Of a stretch of DNA of 34,243 bases, positions 22,635 to 28,651 are shown piece by piece. The notes below the pieces were generated by a model. That model had not been told where the DNA came from. It made no database searches and saw only the letters and a program-made list of their open reading frames with translations. Both the position numbers and the translations under genes were made by a program. The DNA lies in IMG/VR virus record IMGVR_UViG_3300006620_000406, positions 15,936 through 50,178 of that record; one strand, 5' to 3'. The DNA comes from a virus. Each line of letters opens with the position of its first letter. Positions within the stretch are counted from its first letter, which is position 1.

Positions 22635-22651
22635 AATAATATTTACCTTAA

Positions 22652-23206
22652 TTACAGGTAACTTTCGACCTGTTCCGAACTAACTTTCTTAATACAATCC
22701 ATCCAACCCGCTTTTCCTTCTTTAGTAAAGAACATATAAGGGTCTGGTGTGCTGATTTGCAACCAACTGCCGTAGTGTATTTCCATTGCAAGTTGTCTTG
22801 GGTGCCATGTACTTACACCAGATAGCAGTTTATAATCTTTTGGAACGTTACCCATTAGTAACTTCTCTATCATTAGTTTGTCGCTACTAACTGCAAGGTT
22901 GTGTGCTACTTGATGTGTATTTGTACTTTGCCATTCGTTAGAGTGTAACAACACAAGGCTATCCTGTCCTACTGGACCACCTGTGTATAGTTTTTGTTGA
23001 TTGTCTATTAATGAATGTTCTGCTTGAAAGTGTGTTAAACGACATGCATCTGCTATAGTCAACTTAGATGGCTTGTTAAGAACAAGACCAAATATGGTTT
23101 CGTCCTTTTCCTCGTATATGAATACAACACTTTGTCTGAACATTTTGTCAGTGTCGAGTGCCGGTGTTGCTACGAGAATCTTACCGCGGTATAGTTGATG
23201 TGTCAT
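22652..23206 (-). CDS. YqgE/AlgH (UPF0301) family protein
   Basis: A 184-residue protein with the family pattern: YRGKILVATPALDTDKMFRQ, VVFIYEEKDETIFGLVLNKP, then LYTGGPVGQDSLVLLHSNEW and a YKLLSGVSTWHPRQLAMEIH block. YqgE/AlgH proteins are widespread in Gram-negative bacteria; AlgH influences alginate regulation in Pseudomonas and the biochemical role is unclear. Length is normal for the family. It follows the two small phage genes downstream of the CATAAATA at 23721-23728, in the same minus-strand unit. Confidence 0.85.
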   Translation of the reverse strand: MTHQLYRGKILVATPALDTDKMFRQSVVFIYEEKDETIFGLVLNKPSKLTIADACRLTHFQAEHSLIDNQQKLYTGGPVGQDSLVLLHSNEWQSTNTHQVAHNLAVSSDKLMIEKLLMGNVPKDYKLLSGVSTWHPRQLAMEIHYGSWLQISTPDPYMFFTKEGKAGWMDCIKKVSSEQVESYL

Positions 23207-23209
23207 ATG

Positions 23210-23449
23210 TTAGGACCAATCAGGAAGTGGCCCACCATACTTCTTTCCCTTGATCTTCTTGCCGCCCACAGTCTTACGTGTGTCGCCAACCTTGTGACTC
23301 TTCTTACCCTCACGTCTTCTGTAACCCTGGCTCTTGCAAGAAGATAAAGCAGATGCACCAAGTGATGAATTAGAGCGTGAACTCTTACATAACTTGGCAC
23401 TTGCCTTTGCTTCTTCTAAAGCATCAATGGAAATATCTTTTAATAACAT
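23210..23449 (-). CDS. Small basic phage protein, conserved in marine myoviruses
   Basis: The start is set at ATG 23449 (MLLKDISIDALEEAKASAKL, 79 residues) because the longer frame would run through the upstream gene. The body is Ser/Lys/Gly-rich: LGASALSSCKSQGYRRREGK, then a KKYGGPLPDWS end. From memory it resembles a small conserved protein of T4-like cyanophages. A GATAAATA box ends 9 nt upstream, leaving essentially no leader. The short N-terminal helix ending in LEE followed by A would fit a capsid-targeting peptide. Confidence 0.7.
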   Translation of the reverse strand: MLLKDISIDALEEAKASAKLCKSSRSNSSLGASALSSCKSQGYRRREGKKSHKVGDTRKTVGGKKIKGKKYGGPLPDWS

Positions 23450-23450
23450 A

Positions 23451-23672
23451 CTATCTATATTTATCTGCCGTACACTCGTATGAGTCTTCATTCGATGACT
23501 CAAGTATTCTAAATGTTAATGCCTTTCGTGGTCCTCTTGTTGTGTTAATAGATACATCTCCGCTTTTGGGAAAGTATTCTATCTTGGTTATCTTTGCAAT
23601 GTCGTCATGTTTGCCGACTGCAATCTCCTGTCCTACTGCTAAATTTAATTGTAATTGTCTGAGGTTTGCCAT
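23451..23672 (-). CDS. Small conserved phage protein, function unknown
   Basis: The start is ATG 23672 (MANLRQLQLNLAVGQEIAVG, 73 residues), fixed by a strong AAGGAG seven nt upstream. KHDDIAKITKIEYFPKSGDV and TTRGPRKALTFRI suggest a small beta-barrel-like fold. It lies one base before the next gene's start. No function is known. Confidence 0.75.
   Translation of the reverse strand: MANLRQLQLNLAVGQEIAVGKHDDIAKITKIEYFPKSGDVSINTTRGPRKALTFRILESSNEDSYECTADKYR
23458..23465 (-). promoter_or_regulatory. Late-promoter-like GATAAATA at the start of the 23449 gene
   Basis: GATAAATA (23465-23458) on the minus strand would start transcription near 23452, only about 3 nt before the ATG at 23449. It overlaps the end of the upstream gene. 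Confidence 0.45.
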
Positions 23673-23720
23673 TGGATATCTCCTTTGTGACACATTCTGT
23701 GATGCTGAGTAGCATACAAA

Positions 23721-23728
23721 TATTTATG
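23721..23728 (-). promoter_or_regulatory. Late-promoter-like CATAAATA
   Basis: CATAAATA on the minus strand followed by TTTG, 49 bp before the gene starting at 23672. It is the likely main promoter for the 23672-22113 gene set. Confidence 0.6.
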
Positions 23729-23729
23729 T

Positions 23730-23743
23730 AAGGCCCCGCTGTA
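23730..23743 (+). repeat. 14-bp direct repeat AAGGCCCCGCTGTA, copy 1
   Basis: Identical to the copy at 24451-24464, in the same orientation. The two copies bracket the restriction endonuclease gene, and each lies just upstream of a minus-strand promoter. Confidence 0.7.
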
Positions 23744-23762
23744 CAATGTGCAAACTTATCGA

Positions 23763-24374
23763 TTATGCAGGATTAGGAATAAACTCAGGATTGTGAATAT
23801 AGCATACCGTCTTTTTAGGCACGTATGTTACGAGTAACACCTTATCTTTGTCCGGGTGATTGTGTACATGACCCTTAAAAGCACTCTCATGTGGCTTGAC
23901 CTGTATAGGATACTTGCCTGCCCACCCGTCAATGCCTTGTGATTCTTCCTTGGCTGTACTAAATCTATATGGTAGGTTATAGTAGTCTGCAACAACTCTT
24001 ACTGCTACTTCTTCACCACCCATACCCATATGAGTTTTATTGTACACTACTTCCTTTACATAGTCTATACACATGTCTTTGGTAATACCACCTACTTTCA
24101 TTTTGCATACCATGTCATAGATCTTCACTCCGGCCGTCACTAACCCTTCACTGCCATGCTCACTATTATAATAGTCTGTCCACTCCGTCAGTGTTCCCTT
24201 AATACCTTCACTACGCATTTTTAACCATGTGTCTTTACAATGTCCTACGAATTGTGATCTGAAGGCTTGAGAATTTTGACCTGCAATGTTTAGAATTTGT
24301 GTAGAGTATTTTGGCCAGTCGCGTCTTGTTGGAGTGATGTTATTCTTATAATGTCGTCCAGTCAACTTAATCAT
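23763..24374 (-). CDS. MjaI-family restriction endonuclease
   Basis: A 203-residue protein. The start is ATG 24374 (MIKLTGRHYKNNITPTRRDW), with AGGAG 8 nt upstream and downstream of the promoter at 24409-24437. The middle (VKEVVYNKTHMGMGGEEVAV) and the block FSTAKEESQGIDGWAGKYPI followed by QVKPHES match the MjaI type II restriction endonuclease family, whose prototype cleaves CTAG. Glu121/122, Asp149 (GIDG) and Lys160 (QVK) fit a PD-(D/E)XK active site. No methyltransferase lies beside it. The window itself appears to contain no CTAG site, which would make protection unnecessary. It may degrade host or rival phage DNA. The specificity is inferred from the family. Confidence 0.75.
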   Translation of the reverse strand: MIKLTGRHYKNNITPTRRDWPKYSTQILNIAGQNSQAFRSQFVGHCKDTWLKMRSEGIKGTLTEWTDYYNSEHGSEGLVTAGVKIYDMVCKMKVGGITKDMCIDYVKEVVYNKTHMGMGGEEVAVRVVADYYNLPYRFSTAKEESQGIDGWAGKYPIQVKPHESAFKGHVHNHPDKDKVLLVTYVPKKTVCYIHNPEFIPNPA

Positions 24375-24408
24375 GACTGTGGCTCCTGTCATTGTTTCCA
24401 TTGTTCTT

Positions 24409-24437
24409 ATAATAACACAGGAAACCAAATAAGTCAA
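24409..24437 (-). promoter_or_regulatory. Sigma70-type promoter (TTGACT-17-TATTAT) for the restriction endonuclease
   Basis: TTGACT (24437-24432), 17-bp spacer, TATTAT (24414-24409) on the minus strand, 35 bp before the ATG at 24374. It rules out starts upstream of about 24402. Confidence 0.75.
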
Positions 24438-24450
24438 CCATCTTTTTATA

Positions 24451-24464
24451 AAGGCCCCGCTGTA
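24451..24464 (+). repeat. 14-bp direct repeat AAGGCCCCGCTGTA, copy 2
   Basis: The second copy of the repeat at 23730-23743, 7 nt before the plus-strand CATAAATA at 24471 and 14 nt upstream of the minus-strand -35 at 24437. Confidence 0.7.
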
Positions 24465-24470
24465 GCATAT

Positions 24471-24478
24471 CATAAATA
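24471..24478 (+). promoter_or_regulatory. Late-promoter-like CATAAATA placed for a leaderless transcript
   Basis: The box ends 6 nt before the ATG at 24484, so a T4-type start point would fall on that A. No ribosome binding site precedes the ATG. Confidence 0.5.
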
Positions 24479-24483
24479 TTTAC

Positions 24484-24648
24484 ATGAGATATCAACTATG
24501 TAAAGACGATATTGGCAACTTCCTAATTGTAGATTCCTACACAGATTTAATCATCTCCAAGGTCAAGAATGAACGAACGGCTATTTTGGTGACGCAAAAA
24601 ATCAATAAAAACGACAACAAAGAAAGAAATTCTGCCAATTTCCATTGA
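24484..24648 (+). CDS. Small hypothetical protein, possibly leaderless
   Basis: A 54-residue protein (MRYQLCKDDIGNFLIVDSYT; ending NDNKERNSANFH) with a short beta-rich N-terminal part and a polar tail. It begins exactly where a CATAAATA late promoter would start transcription. Its stop overlaps the -35 box of the next promoter. No family is recognised. The call rests on promoter geometry and an intact frame. Confidence 0.5.
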   Translation: MRYQLCKDDIGNFLIVDSYTDLIISKVKNERTAILVTQKINKNDNKERNSANFH

Positions 24649-24673
24649 CAAATAGATTTATAGATACTATATT
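24645..24673 (+). promoter_or_regulatory. Sigma70-type promoter (TTGACA-17-TATATT)
   Basis: A consensus TTGACA (24645-24650), 17-bp spacer, TATATT (24668-24673). The expected start point, about 24680, coincides with the ATG of the next gene. Confidence 0.75.
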
Positions 24674-24679
24674 AGTATT

Positions 24680-24859
24680 ATGAATGGCGACAAAGGACAG
24701 AACATATTTGTGGCAAGTCTCTTAGAGAGCGGAGTCAGAGGTTGTGCATATTATGGCCTATTTAGATATGGTGATGTTATGCTTCAGTTCATTGCTATTC
24801 TATTAGGCATTGCAGAAATAATAAAATTATATAAGGATTCACTATGGTCAAATCACTAA
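24680..24859 (+). CDS. Small membrane-associated protein, possibly leaderless
   Basis: A 59-residue protein (MNGDKGQNIFVASLLESGVR) with one hydrophobic segment (VMLQFIAILLGIAEIIKLY). The ATG coincides with the predicted start point of the promoter at 24645-24673, and no Shine-Dalgarno is present. It overlaps the lipoprotein gene by 16 nt, supporting coupled expression. Confidence 0.55.
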   Translation: MNGDKGQNIFVASLLESGVRGCAYYGLFRYGDVMLQFIAILLGIAEIIKLYKDSLWSNH

Positions 24860-25104
24860 GGCAACTTTCACTATTGCTTTCACTAATAGTTCTCACTACA
24901 GGTTGTTCTGTCACTAAGAACAATGAATGGTTGATGGGGTCAATACAGGCAGACTCACTAACAGAACCATGCATCAAATGTAATGAGGATTGGATCTTTA
25001 TTCAGAATGAACCTTTCGGTGCTCAATATCATTTTTATCGAGAAGGGTATGTTCCTGGAACAGCCGGCAAAGACTCGAGTTGGTCTAATACCGTCCGCTA
25101 TTAA
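24844..25104 (+). CDS. Small lipoprotein
   Basis: An 86-residue protein with a lipoprotein signal: charged start MVKSLRQ, hydrophobic LSLLLSLIVL and the lipobox LTTGC, so the mature N-terminal Cys would be lipidated and membrane anchored. The mature part has another Cys pair (CIKC), and a Tyr/Gly-rich end. Lipoproteins in early phage operons can act at the envelope, for example in superinfection exclusion, but nothing specific identifies the function here. The start has AAGGA. Confidence 0.7.
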   Translation: MVKSLRQLSLLLSLIVLTTGCSVTKNNEWLMGSIQADSLTEPCIKCNEDWIFIQNEPFGAQYHFYREGYVPGTAGKDSSWSNTVRY

Positions 25105-25131
25105 TCTTTCAAAAAAGTTTACCAAAATAGG

Positions 25132-25160
25132 TTGACTTTTGATACGTCTGACCATATACT
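25132..25160 (+). promoter_or_regulatory. Early-type promoter (TTGACT-17-TATACT)
   Basis: TTGACT 25132-25137 and TATACT 25155-25160, followed by the recurring leader AATAAGGCA and a GAGGCAAAAA ribosome binding region before the ATG at 25196. Confidence 0.85.
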
Positions 25161-25195
25161 AATAGAATAATAAGGCAAACAGAGAGGCAAAAAAT

Positions 25196-25594
25196 ATGAC
25201 GGGCTATGTAATATATCGAACAGACACCACAGAGATCGTAAGTGAGAAGGATTATTCTTACACAGGTCAAATCCATAAAACAGAAGGTCATGCTAAGGCA
25301 TCCTTAACAAGAATCAAAAAGAAATTTGCAGAAGGTTTAGCAAAGAAACAACCTTATGGCACATTCAAGTTTGAAGGCTTAGGCATTCATGAGAATGGCA
25401 AGACAGGTAGACAAGCCGAAGGTGAGTTGACTGGCGAAATGGTTGAGATGAAAATCATCAACACCGATACCTACTTTAATAATATAGAGGCTCAAGAAGA
25501 AGTCACTAATATGATGACAGGTAAGAAGTTCAAACAGAGTGTGAACACTCCGAACTTTATGTCACCAAGTTCAGAAACATATTGGAGTATGTAA
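25196..25594 (+). CDS. Early protein, function unknown
   Basis: A 132-residue protein (MTGYVIYRTDTTEIVSEKDY; then KKQPYGTFKFEGLGIHENGK), charged and soluble. It is the first gene of an operon that continues through TAATG couplings to 26449. No family is recognised. Confidence 0.7.
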   Translation: MTGYVIYRTDTTEIVSEKDYSYTGQIHKTEGHAKASLTRIKKKFAEGLAKKQPYGTFKFEGLGIHENGKTGRQAEGELTGEMVEMKIINTDTYFNNIEAQEEVTNMMTGKKFKQSVNTPNFMSPSSETYWSM

Positions 25595-25659
25595 TGGTAG
25601 AGATCTTTATCACATTGGCTTTGGCCAACATTATATTATCGGCGTTAGGACCTCTATAA
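25594..25659 (+). CDS. 21-residue hydrophobic peptide coupled by TAATG on both sides
   Basis: The frame encodes MVEIFITLALANIILSALGP plus a final Leu. Its ATG overlaps the upstream stop, and its stop overlaps the next ATG (TAATG twice). It is long enough for a single membrane span. Double coupling makes translation likely. Confidence 0.5.
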   Translation: MVEIFITLALANIILSALGPL

Positions 25660-25886
25660 TGGCAAAGTTCAAACAATCATATCTCAAACCAACATTGTTC
25701 AAACCTAAAGGACACCCATGGGAAGGTATTACATGGCCAGTCAAAGGTAGCAAGGGTAATGAATATGATGTGGACTTGACAGAAAAAGGATTCACTTGCA
25801 CCTGCCCTGGATTCAGTTTCAGAGGCAGATGTAAGCATTCAGAACAAATCTTAAAACAAGTGGAAGGAGTAATGGCATGGGATTAG
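25659..25886 (+). CDS. SWIM-type zinc finger protein
   Basis: A 75-residue protein. KGFTCTCPGFSFRGRCKHSE supplies the CxC...CxH pattern of SWIM zinc fingers, preceded by a two-strand region (GSKGNEYDVDLTEKG). SWIM domains bind DNA or proteins and occur in transposase-derived and recombination proteins; small stand-alone versions are common in T4-like phages. It lies in an early operon and overlaps the next gene by 10 nt. Confidence 0.8.
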   Translation: MAKFKQSYLKPTLFKPKGHPWEGITWPVKGSKGNEYDVDLTEKGFTCTCPGFSFRGRCKHSEQILKQVEGVMAWD

Positions 25887-26125
25887 AAACACATTCAAAG
25901 GTAGAAATACACGAAAGATATCATAAGGAAGGATTAACACCTCCTCCAATTTCGTGGACGAACGGAACGATGTATATCGACACCAACGATCAGAAAGACT
26001 TGGACATCATCAAAGATGTAATGTTGAACGAAGTTCTTTCACCTGGATATAAATTAGACTTCAATTGTTTGAAGGCAACAGAAACAGAGCCATGGGACCA
26101 ATGGGCCATGGACATTTATAAGTAG
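25877..26125 (+). CDS. Early protein, function unknown
   Basis: An 82-residue acidic protein (MGLETHSKVEIHERYHKEGL; then TNDQKDLDIIKDVMLNEVLS). It overlaps the SWIM gene and is probably translationally coupled to it. No motif is recognised. Confidence 0.65.
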   Translation: MGLETHSKVEIHERYHKEGLTPPPISWTNGTMYIDTNDQKDLDIIKDVMLNEVLSPGYKLDFNCLKATETEPWDQWAMDIYK

Positions 26126-26133
26126 GAGGTTAT

Positions 26134-26262
26134 ATGAAAAAGAAAAGAAATAAACTCGAAAGAAAACTTGACGAATATAATCACACAATGGAATTGGTTA
26201 GAACCATTGTGCCGATTGCCGTTTTGGTTTTACAAGTTATAATCTTAATGAAGTTGGTTTAA
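26134..26262 (+). CDS. Small membrane protein
   Basis: A 42-residue protein: basic N-terminal helix (MKKKRNKLERKLDEYNHTME) and one hydrophobic span (TIVPIAVLVLQVIILMKLV). The start has AGGAGG. It ends 1 nt before the next ATG. Confidence 0.65.
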   Translation: MKKKRNKLERKLDEYNHTMELVRTIVPIAVLVLQVIILMKLV

Positions 26263-26263
26263 T

Positions 26264-26449
26264 ATGGAAAATCTTTTTATAGTGATCTCTTATGTGATTG
26301 GAACAGCCTTTGGCTACTATTGGGGCAAAGGAACAGGTAGGCTACAGGGCATCGCAGATACCATTGAGAATTTGATTGAAAACGGCTTTTTGAAGTATCG
26401 TGGCACCAAAAGAAATGCTGATATTATTAAGCATGATGAAGAATATTAG
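26264..26449 (+). CDS. Small membrane-anchored early protein
   Basis: A 61-residue protein with an N-terminal hydrophobic segment (LFIVISYVIGTAFGYYWGKG) and a soluble tail (GIADTIENLIENGFLKYRGT). From memory the GxxxGYYWGxGxGxxxG...LIENGFL pattern recurs in small phage proteins of unknown function. It ends the operon begun at 25196. Confidence 0.7.
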   Translation: MENLFIVISYVIGTAFGYYWGKGTGRLQGIADTIENLIENGFLKYRGTKRNADIIKHDEEY

Positions 26450-26468
26450 GATTTTGGTAAATTAATGG

Positions 26469-26497
26469 TTGACTTTTATATCAACAGGCCATATACT
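26469..26497 (+). promoter_or_regulatory. Early-type promoter (TTGACT-17-TATACT)
   Basis: TTGACT 26469-26474, TATACT 26492-26497, then ACAAGAACAATAAGGCA, matching the conserved leader start. The first gene begins at 26545. Confidence 0.85.
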
Positions 26498-26544
26498 ACA
26501 AGAACAATAAGGCATATTAACAATTAAAAGTGAGGCACAAAAAT

Positions 26545-26838
26545 ATGAATAACAATTTGGTAACAAAGGCAAGCGAACTTATCTATCAAATGGATAACGA
26601 TCAACTCAATCAAGTTATTGAGGCAATCAAACTTAAAAGAAATCACATTGCGACGCAGGCTGTTAGATCATTTAAGGTCGGCGACATTGCAGGTTTCACA
26701 GGCAGGTTTGGTAAACAAATTTCAGGTAAAATTAAAAAGGTCAATAAGAAGTATATTGTTATTGATTGTGGAGCAGACGGCCAATGGCGTGTTCCAGGTA
26801 ATAACCTTACCAAATTGGGTATTGGAGAAGAGGCTTAA
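26545..26838 (+). CDS. Small phage protein with KOW/SH3-like beta domain
   Basis: A 97-residue protein. The start is ATG 26545 (MNNNLVTKASELIYQMDNDQ), supported by the GAGGC-type leader; a GTG at 26530 lies in the ribosome binding region itself. An N-terminal helical hairpin is followed by FKVGDIAGFTGRFGKQISGK and IKKVNKKYIVIDCGADGQWR, a small beta-barrel pattern seen in KOW/SH3-like phage proteins. Nucleic acid binding is plausible. Confidence 0.7.
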   Translation: MNNNLVTKASELIYQMDNDQLNQVIEAIKLKRNHIATQAVRSFKVGDIAGFTGRFGKQISGKIKKVNKKYIVIDCGADGQWRVPGNNLTKLGIGEEA

Positions 26839-27038
26839 TGGGTCCTTTCTCTGAAGAAAAGCAATTTCAACGAGCAGAGTCTATAAAGGCTCTGCTTGAT
26901 AACAATCCCCAATTGGATCCACTCTACAAGGCTATGTGGCAAAAGAAATTGCAGAACTTGGCATTGAACGAAAGCCATTATAATTTCAGAGTTAAAAAGA
27001 TTTATCAAAAACTAAAGAAGGGACTATGGGTAAGGTAA
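26838..27038 (+). CDS. Small helical early protein, function unknown
   Basis: A 66-residue basic, helical protein (MGPFSEEKQFQRAESIKALL; YKAMWQKKLQNLALNESHYN), joined by TAATG to the upstream gene and overlapping the next gene by 13 nt. Confidence 0.65.
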   Translation: MGPFSEEKQFQRAESIKALLDNNPQLDPLYKAMWQKKLQNLALNESHYNFRVKKIYQKLKKGLWVR

Positions 27039-27256
27039 AGAACAAGTCCGGCTGGGACTTCAAAGACCCTAACCGAAAGTCGAATAGAATGAAAAGTATT
27101 GAGATGCCAATGCAAAAGGTTATCGAGGCTCGTCGAAAGAAGTATGACGAAGTCATAGCAAGAGGCGGAAGCCAAATGCAAGGATTGATTGCGGCATGGG
27201 AGATCGTTCCCACTATCAATAAACGTCAACCAACAAAAAGAAGGAGTAAAAAATGA
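27026..27256 (+). CDS. Small basic early protein, function unknown
   Basis: A 76-residue Lys/Arg-rich protein (MGKVKNKSGWDFKDPNRKSN; ending NKRQPTKRRSKK). It may bind nucleic acid by charge. Its stop overlaps the next ATG (ATGA). Confidence 0.65.
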   Translation: MGKVKNKSGWDFKDPNRKSNRMKSIEMPMQKVIEARRKKYDEVIARGGSQMQGLIAAWEIVPTINKRQPTKRRSKK

Positions 27257-27396
27257 GATTGCTATTAGGAATAGGTATTGGTGTTATTGCCACTTATCTT
27301 TATTTCAATCCAGGATCGCAGGACGAAGTGATTGGAACTATTAAAGATGGTATCAATTCAGGTGCCTCGATTGTGAAAGATCTCACTGACAAATAA
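27253..27396 (+). CDS. 47-residue membrane peptide
   Basis: An N-terminal hydrophobic segment (MRLLLGIGIGVIATYLYF) then a short acidic amphipathic tail (DEVIGTIKDGINSGASIVKD). The ATG overlaps the upstream stop and has AAGGAG upstream. It closes the operon begun at 26545. Confidence 0.65.
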   Translation: MRLLLGIGIGVIATYLYFNPGSQDEVIGTIKDGINSGASIVKDLTDK

Positions 27397-27412
27397 TTGG
27401 TTAACATTTAGG

Positions 27413-27441
27413 TTGACTTTTTAGATGTCTGACTTTATAAA
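27413..27441 (+). promoter_or_regulatory. Early-type promoter (TTGACT-17-TATAAA) with start point at an ATG
   Basis: TTGACT 27413-27418, TATAAA 27436-27441. The expected start point is about 27448, the A of the next ATG; the usual AATAAGGCA leader is absent. Confidence 0.75.
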
Positions 27442-27447
27442 CAAAAT

Positions 27448-27633
27448 ATGACAAATAATTTTTTATATGACGGCACAGACGATAAGACAAGAAGGGAAGA
27501 ATTCCTTGCAAAGAAGATGAAGGAGTTTTTAGATAACGGAGGTAAGATAGAAGTTCTTCCACCGTGTATGACTTCTGAAGAATACAATAACATGAAGAAG
27601 CCTAAGCGAAAGAAAAAGGCTAAATCAAAATAG
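27448..27633 (+). CDS. Small GGKI-motif protein, possibly leaderless
   Basis: A 61-residue protein. MKEFLDNGGKIEVLPPCMTS shares the FLxxGGKIxxxPxC pattern with the product at 29169, and a Lys-rich tail follows. The ATG at 27448 coincides with the predicted start point of its promoter; an internal ATG (residue 24) is an alternative start but lacks a clear ribosome binding site. The function is unknown. Confidence 0.6.
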   Translation: MTNNFLYDGTDDKTRREEFLAKKMKEFLDNGGKIEVLPPCMTSEEYNNMKKPKRKKKAKSK

Positions 27634-27646
27634 AGGGAGAAGTTAA

Positions 27647-27913
27647 ATGCAATTCGCAGACCTAAAATTCGAGCCATTGTATGATGGCGTTCAGGCTATG
27701 GTTCCAATCGCAGATCATCAGTTGAGCATTGTAAAGCACAAGATGTCCTATGGTGGCAAGATGGGGCTTTATGAGATCGCTGTCTTTGGTCCAGATGGAG
27801 AGCAAAAGGAATTGGCTGGGGTCACCCAACCAGGAGATACTGTGAAAGGCTTCCTGACACAGGACGACTTAATGACTACAATCGACACAATGAAAGGACT
27901 ATTGAATGCCTAA
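27647..27913 (+). CDS. Small early protein, function unknown
   Basis: An 88-residue beta-rich protein (MQFADLKFEPLYDGVQAMVP; HKMSYGGKMGLYEIAVFGPD) with a helical end. The start has AGGGAGAAG upstream. It overlaps the next gene by 8 nt. From its look it could be a conserved phage protein, but I do not recognise it. Confidence 0.65.
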   Translation: MQFADLKFEPLYDGVQAMVPIADHQLSIVKHKMSYGGKMGLYEIAVFGPDGEQKELAGVTQPGDTVKGFLTQDDLMTTIDTMKGLLNA

Positions 27914-28082
27914 ATTATTTCACTTCGAATTAGACTCCAACGAAATCTATGAAGTCGTTGCTATGAGTTTCAAAGACGCTTGTATTACCCTGGAAGAAGA
28001 ATGTCCAGAAGTCAAGCCAAAGAATATCAAAAGCATTACGGAACACGAAAATCCTATACCAGGCGTAGATACTATTCACTAA
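27906..28082 (+). CDS. Small acidic early protein, function unknown
   Basis: A 58-residue protein (MPKLFHFELDSNEIYEVVAM; then DACITLEEECPEVKPKNIKS) with two Cys. It overlaps the preceding gene by 8 nt, and the tRNA gene begins 11 nt after its stop. Confidence 0.6.
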   Translation: MPKLFHFELDSNEIYEVVAMSFKDACITLEEECPEVKPKNIKSITEHENPIPGVDTIH

Positions 28083-28092
28083 GATAGTTGAA

Positions 28093-28186
28093 GGTCCTGT
28101 AGTTTAAAGGTAAAACACCCGTTTTATAGGCGGCAAAGTCTCCAGATTAGAGAGCGATGCAGGTTCGAATCCTGCCAGGACTACCA
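28093..28186 (+). tRNA. tRNA with long variable arm; anticodon reads as UAU (Ile) but ambiguous
   Basis: 94 nt with encoded CCA. Acceptor GGTCCTG/CAGGACT (one G-T pair), D-arm GTTT-AAAGGTA-AAAC, T-arm GCAGG-TTCGAAT-CCTGC and discriminator A. The anticodon stem is best drawn with 4 good pairs (CCGT/GCGG) and loop TTTATAG, giving UAU, which would read AUA. The variable region is about 24 nt with a TCTC/GAGA stem, a class II feature normally limited to Leu, Ser and Tyr tRNAs. Identity therefore stays open. It lies between two early operons. Confidence 0.8.
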
Positions 28187-28208
28187 ACTATTTTTCGGAA
28201 AAAAGAGG

Positions 28209-28237
28209 TTGACTTTCTTTTCATTAGATCATATAAT
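28209..28237 (+). promoter_or_regulatory. Early-type promoter (TTGACT-17-TATAAT)
   Basis: TTGACT 28209-28214 and a consensus TATAAT 28232-28237, 39 bp before the ATG at 28276. Confidence 0.85.
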
Positions 28238-28275
28238 AATAACATAATTAGAAATTAACAATGCTGGAGGGCAAT

Positions 28276-28650
28276 ATGACAAACTTTCAAACAACCGCAG
28301 AGTTCTTAGAAGAGAACAATACAGCCACAGACGAAGATAAGGCATTCTTCGAGCAGATGGATTATTTTTCAACCTATGGTAAAGGCTTTGGCGCACAGAC
28401 TGTCTGGTCAATCTATGACGAAGGCATCCTGTTTGGCAACGATCATCCATTCGGAGAGAATGTGGTCATTAGACATAAATGCGATGTCTTTGGTCCATAT
28501 GACGTCACCGTTCCTGTCAAAGGTAAGCGATGGGGTGATGTATGGGCGGCCGCAGATAAGGCCATTGTAGAGTCAGGCGACTTGCATCACATTTATATCG
28601 AAGGCTTTGAAGTCAAAGGCAACGAATTAAACTTGGTCACAGGATCTTAA
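28276..28650 (+). CDS. Early protein, function unknown
   Basis: The start is placed at ATG 28276 (MTNFQTTAEFLEENNTATDE, 124 residues), which follows the GGAGGGCAAT ribosome binding region shared with other early genes; the ATG at 28261 lies before it. The product is acidic with FGAQTVWSIYDEGILFGNDH in the middle and a DVWAAADKAIVESGD helix. It is followed 1 nt later by the ppGpp-hydrolase-like gene. Confidence 0.7.
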   Translation: MTNFQTTAEFLEENNTATDEDKAFFEQMDYFSTYGKGFGAQTVWSIYDEGILFGNDHPFGENVVIRHKCDVFGPYDVTVPVKGKRWGDVWAAADKAIVESGDLHHIYIEGFEVKGNELNLVTGS

Positions 28651-28651
28651 T

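Noticed and set aside
24375-24473. Longer N-terminus for the restriction endonuclease
   Set aside because: The extension runs through the promoter at 24409-24437; ATG 24374 has the only good ribosome binding site.
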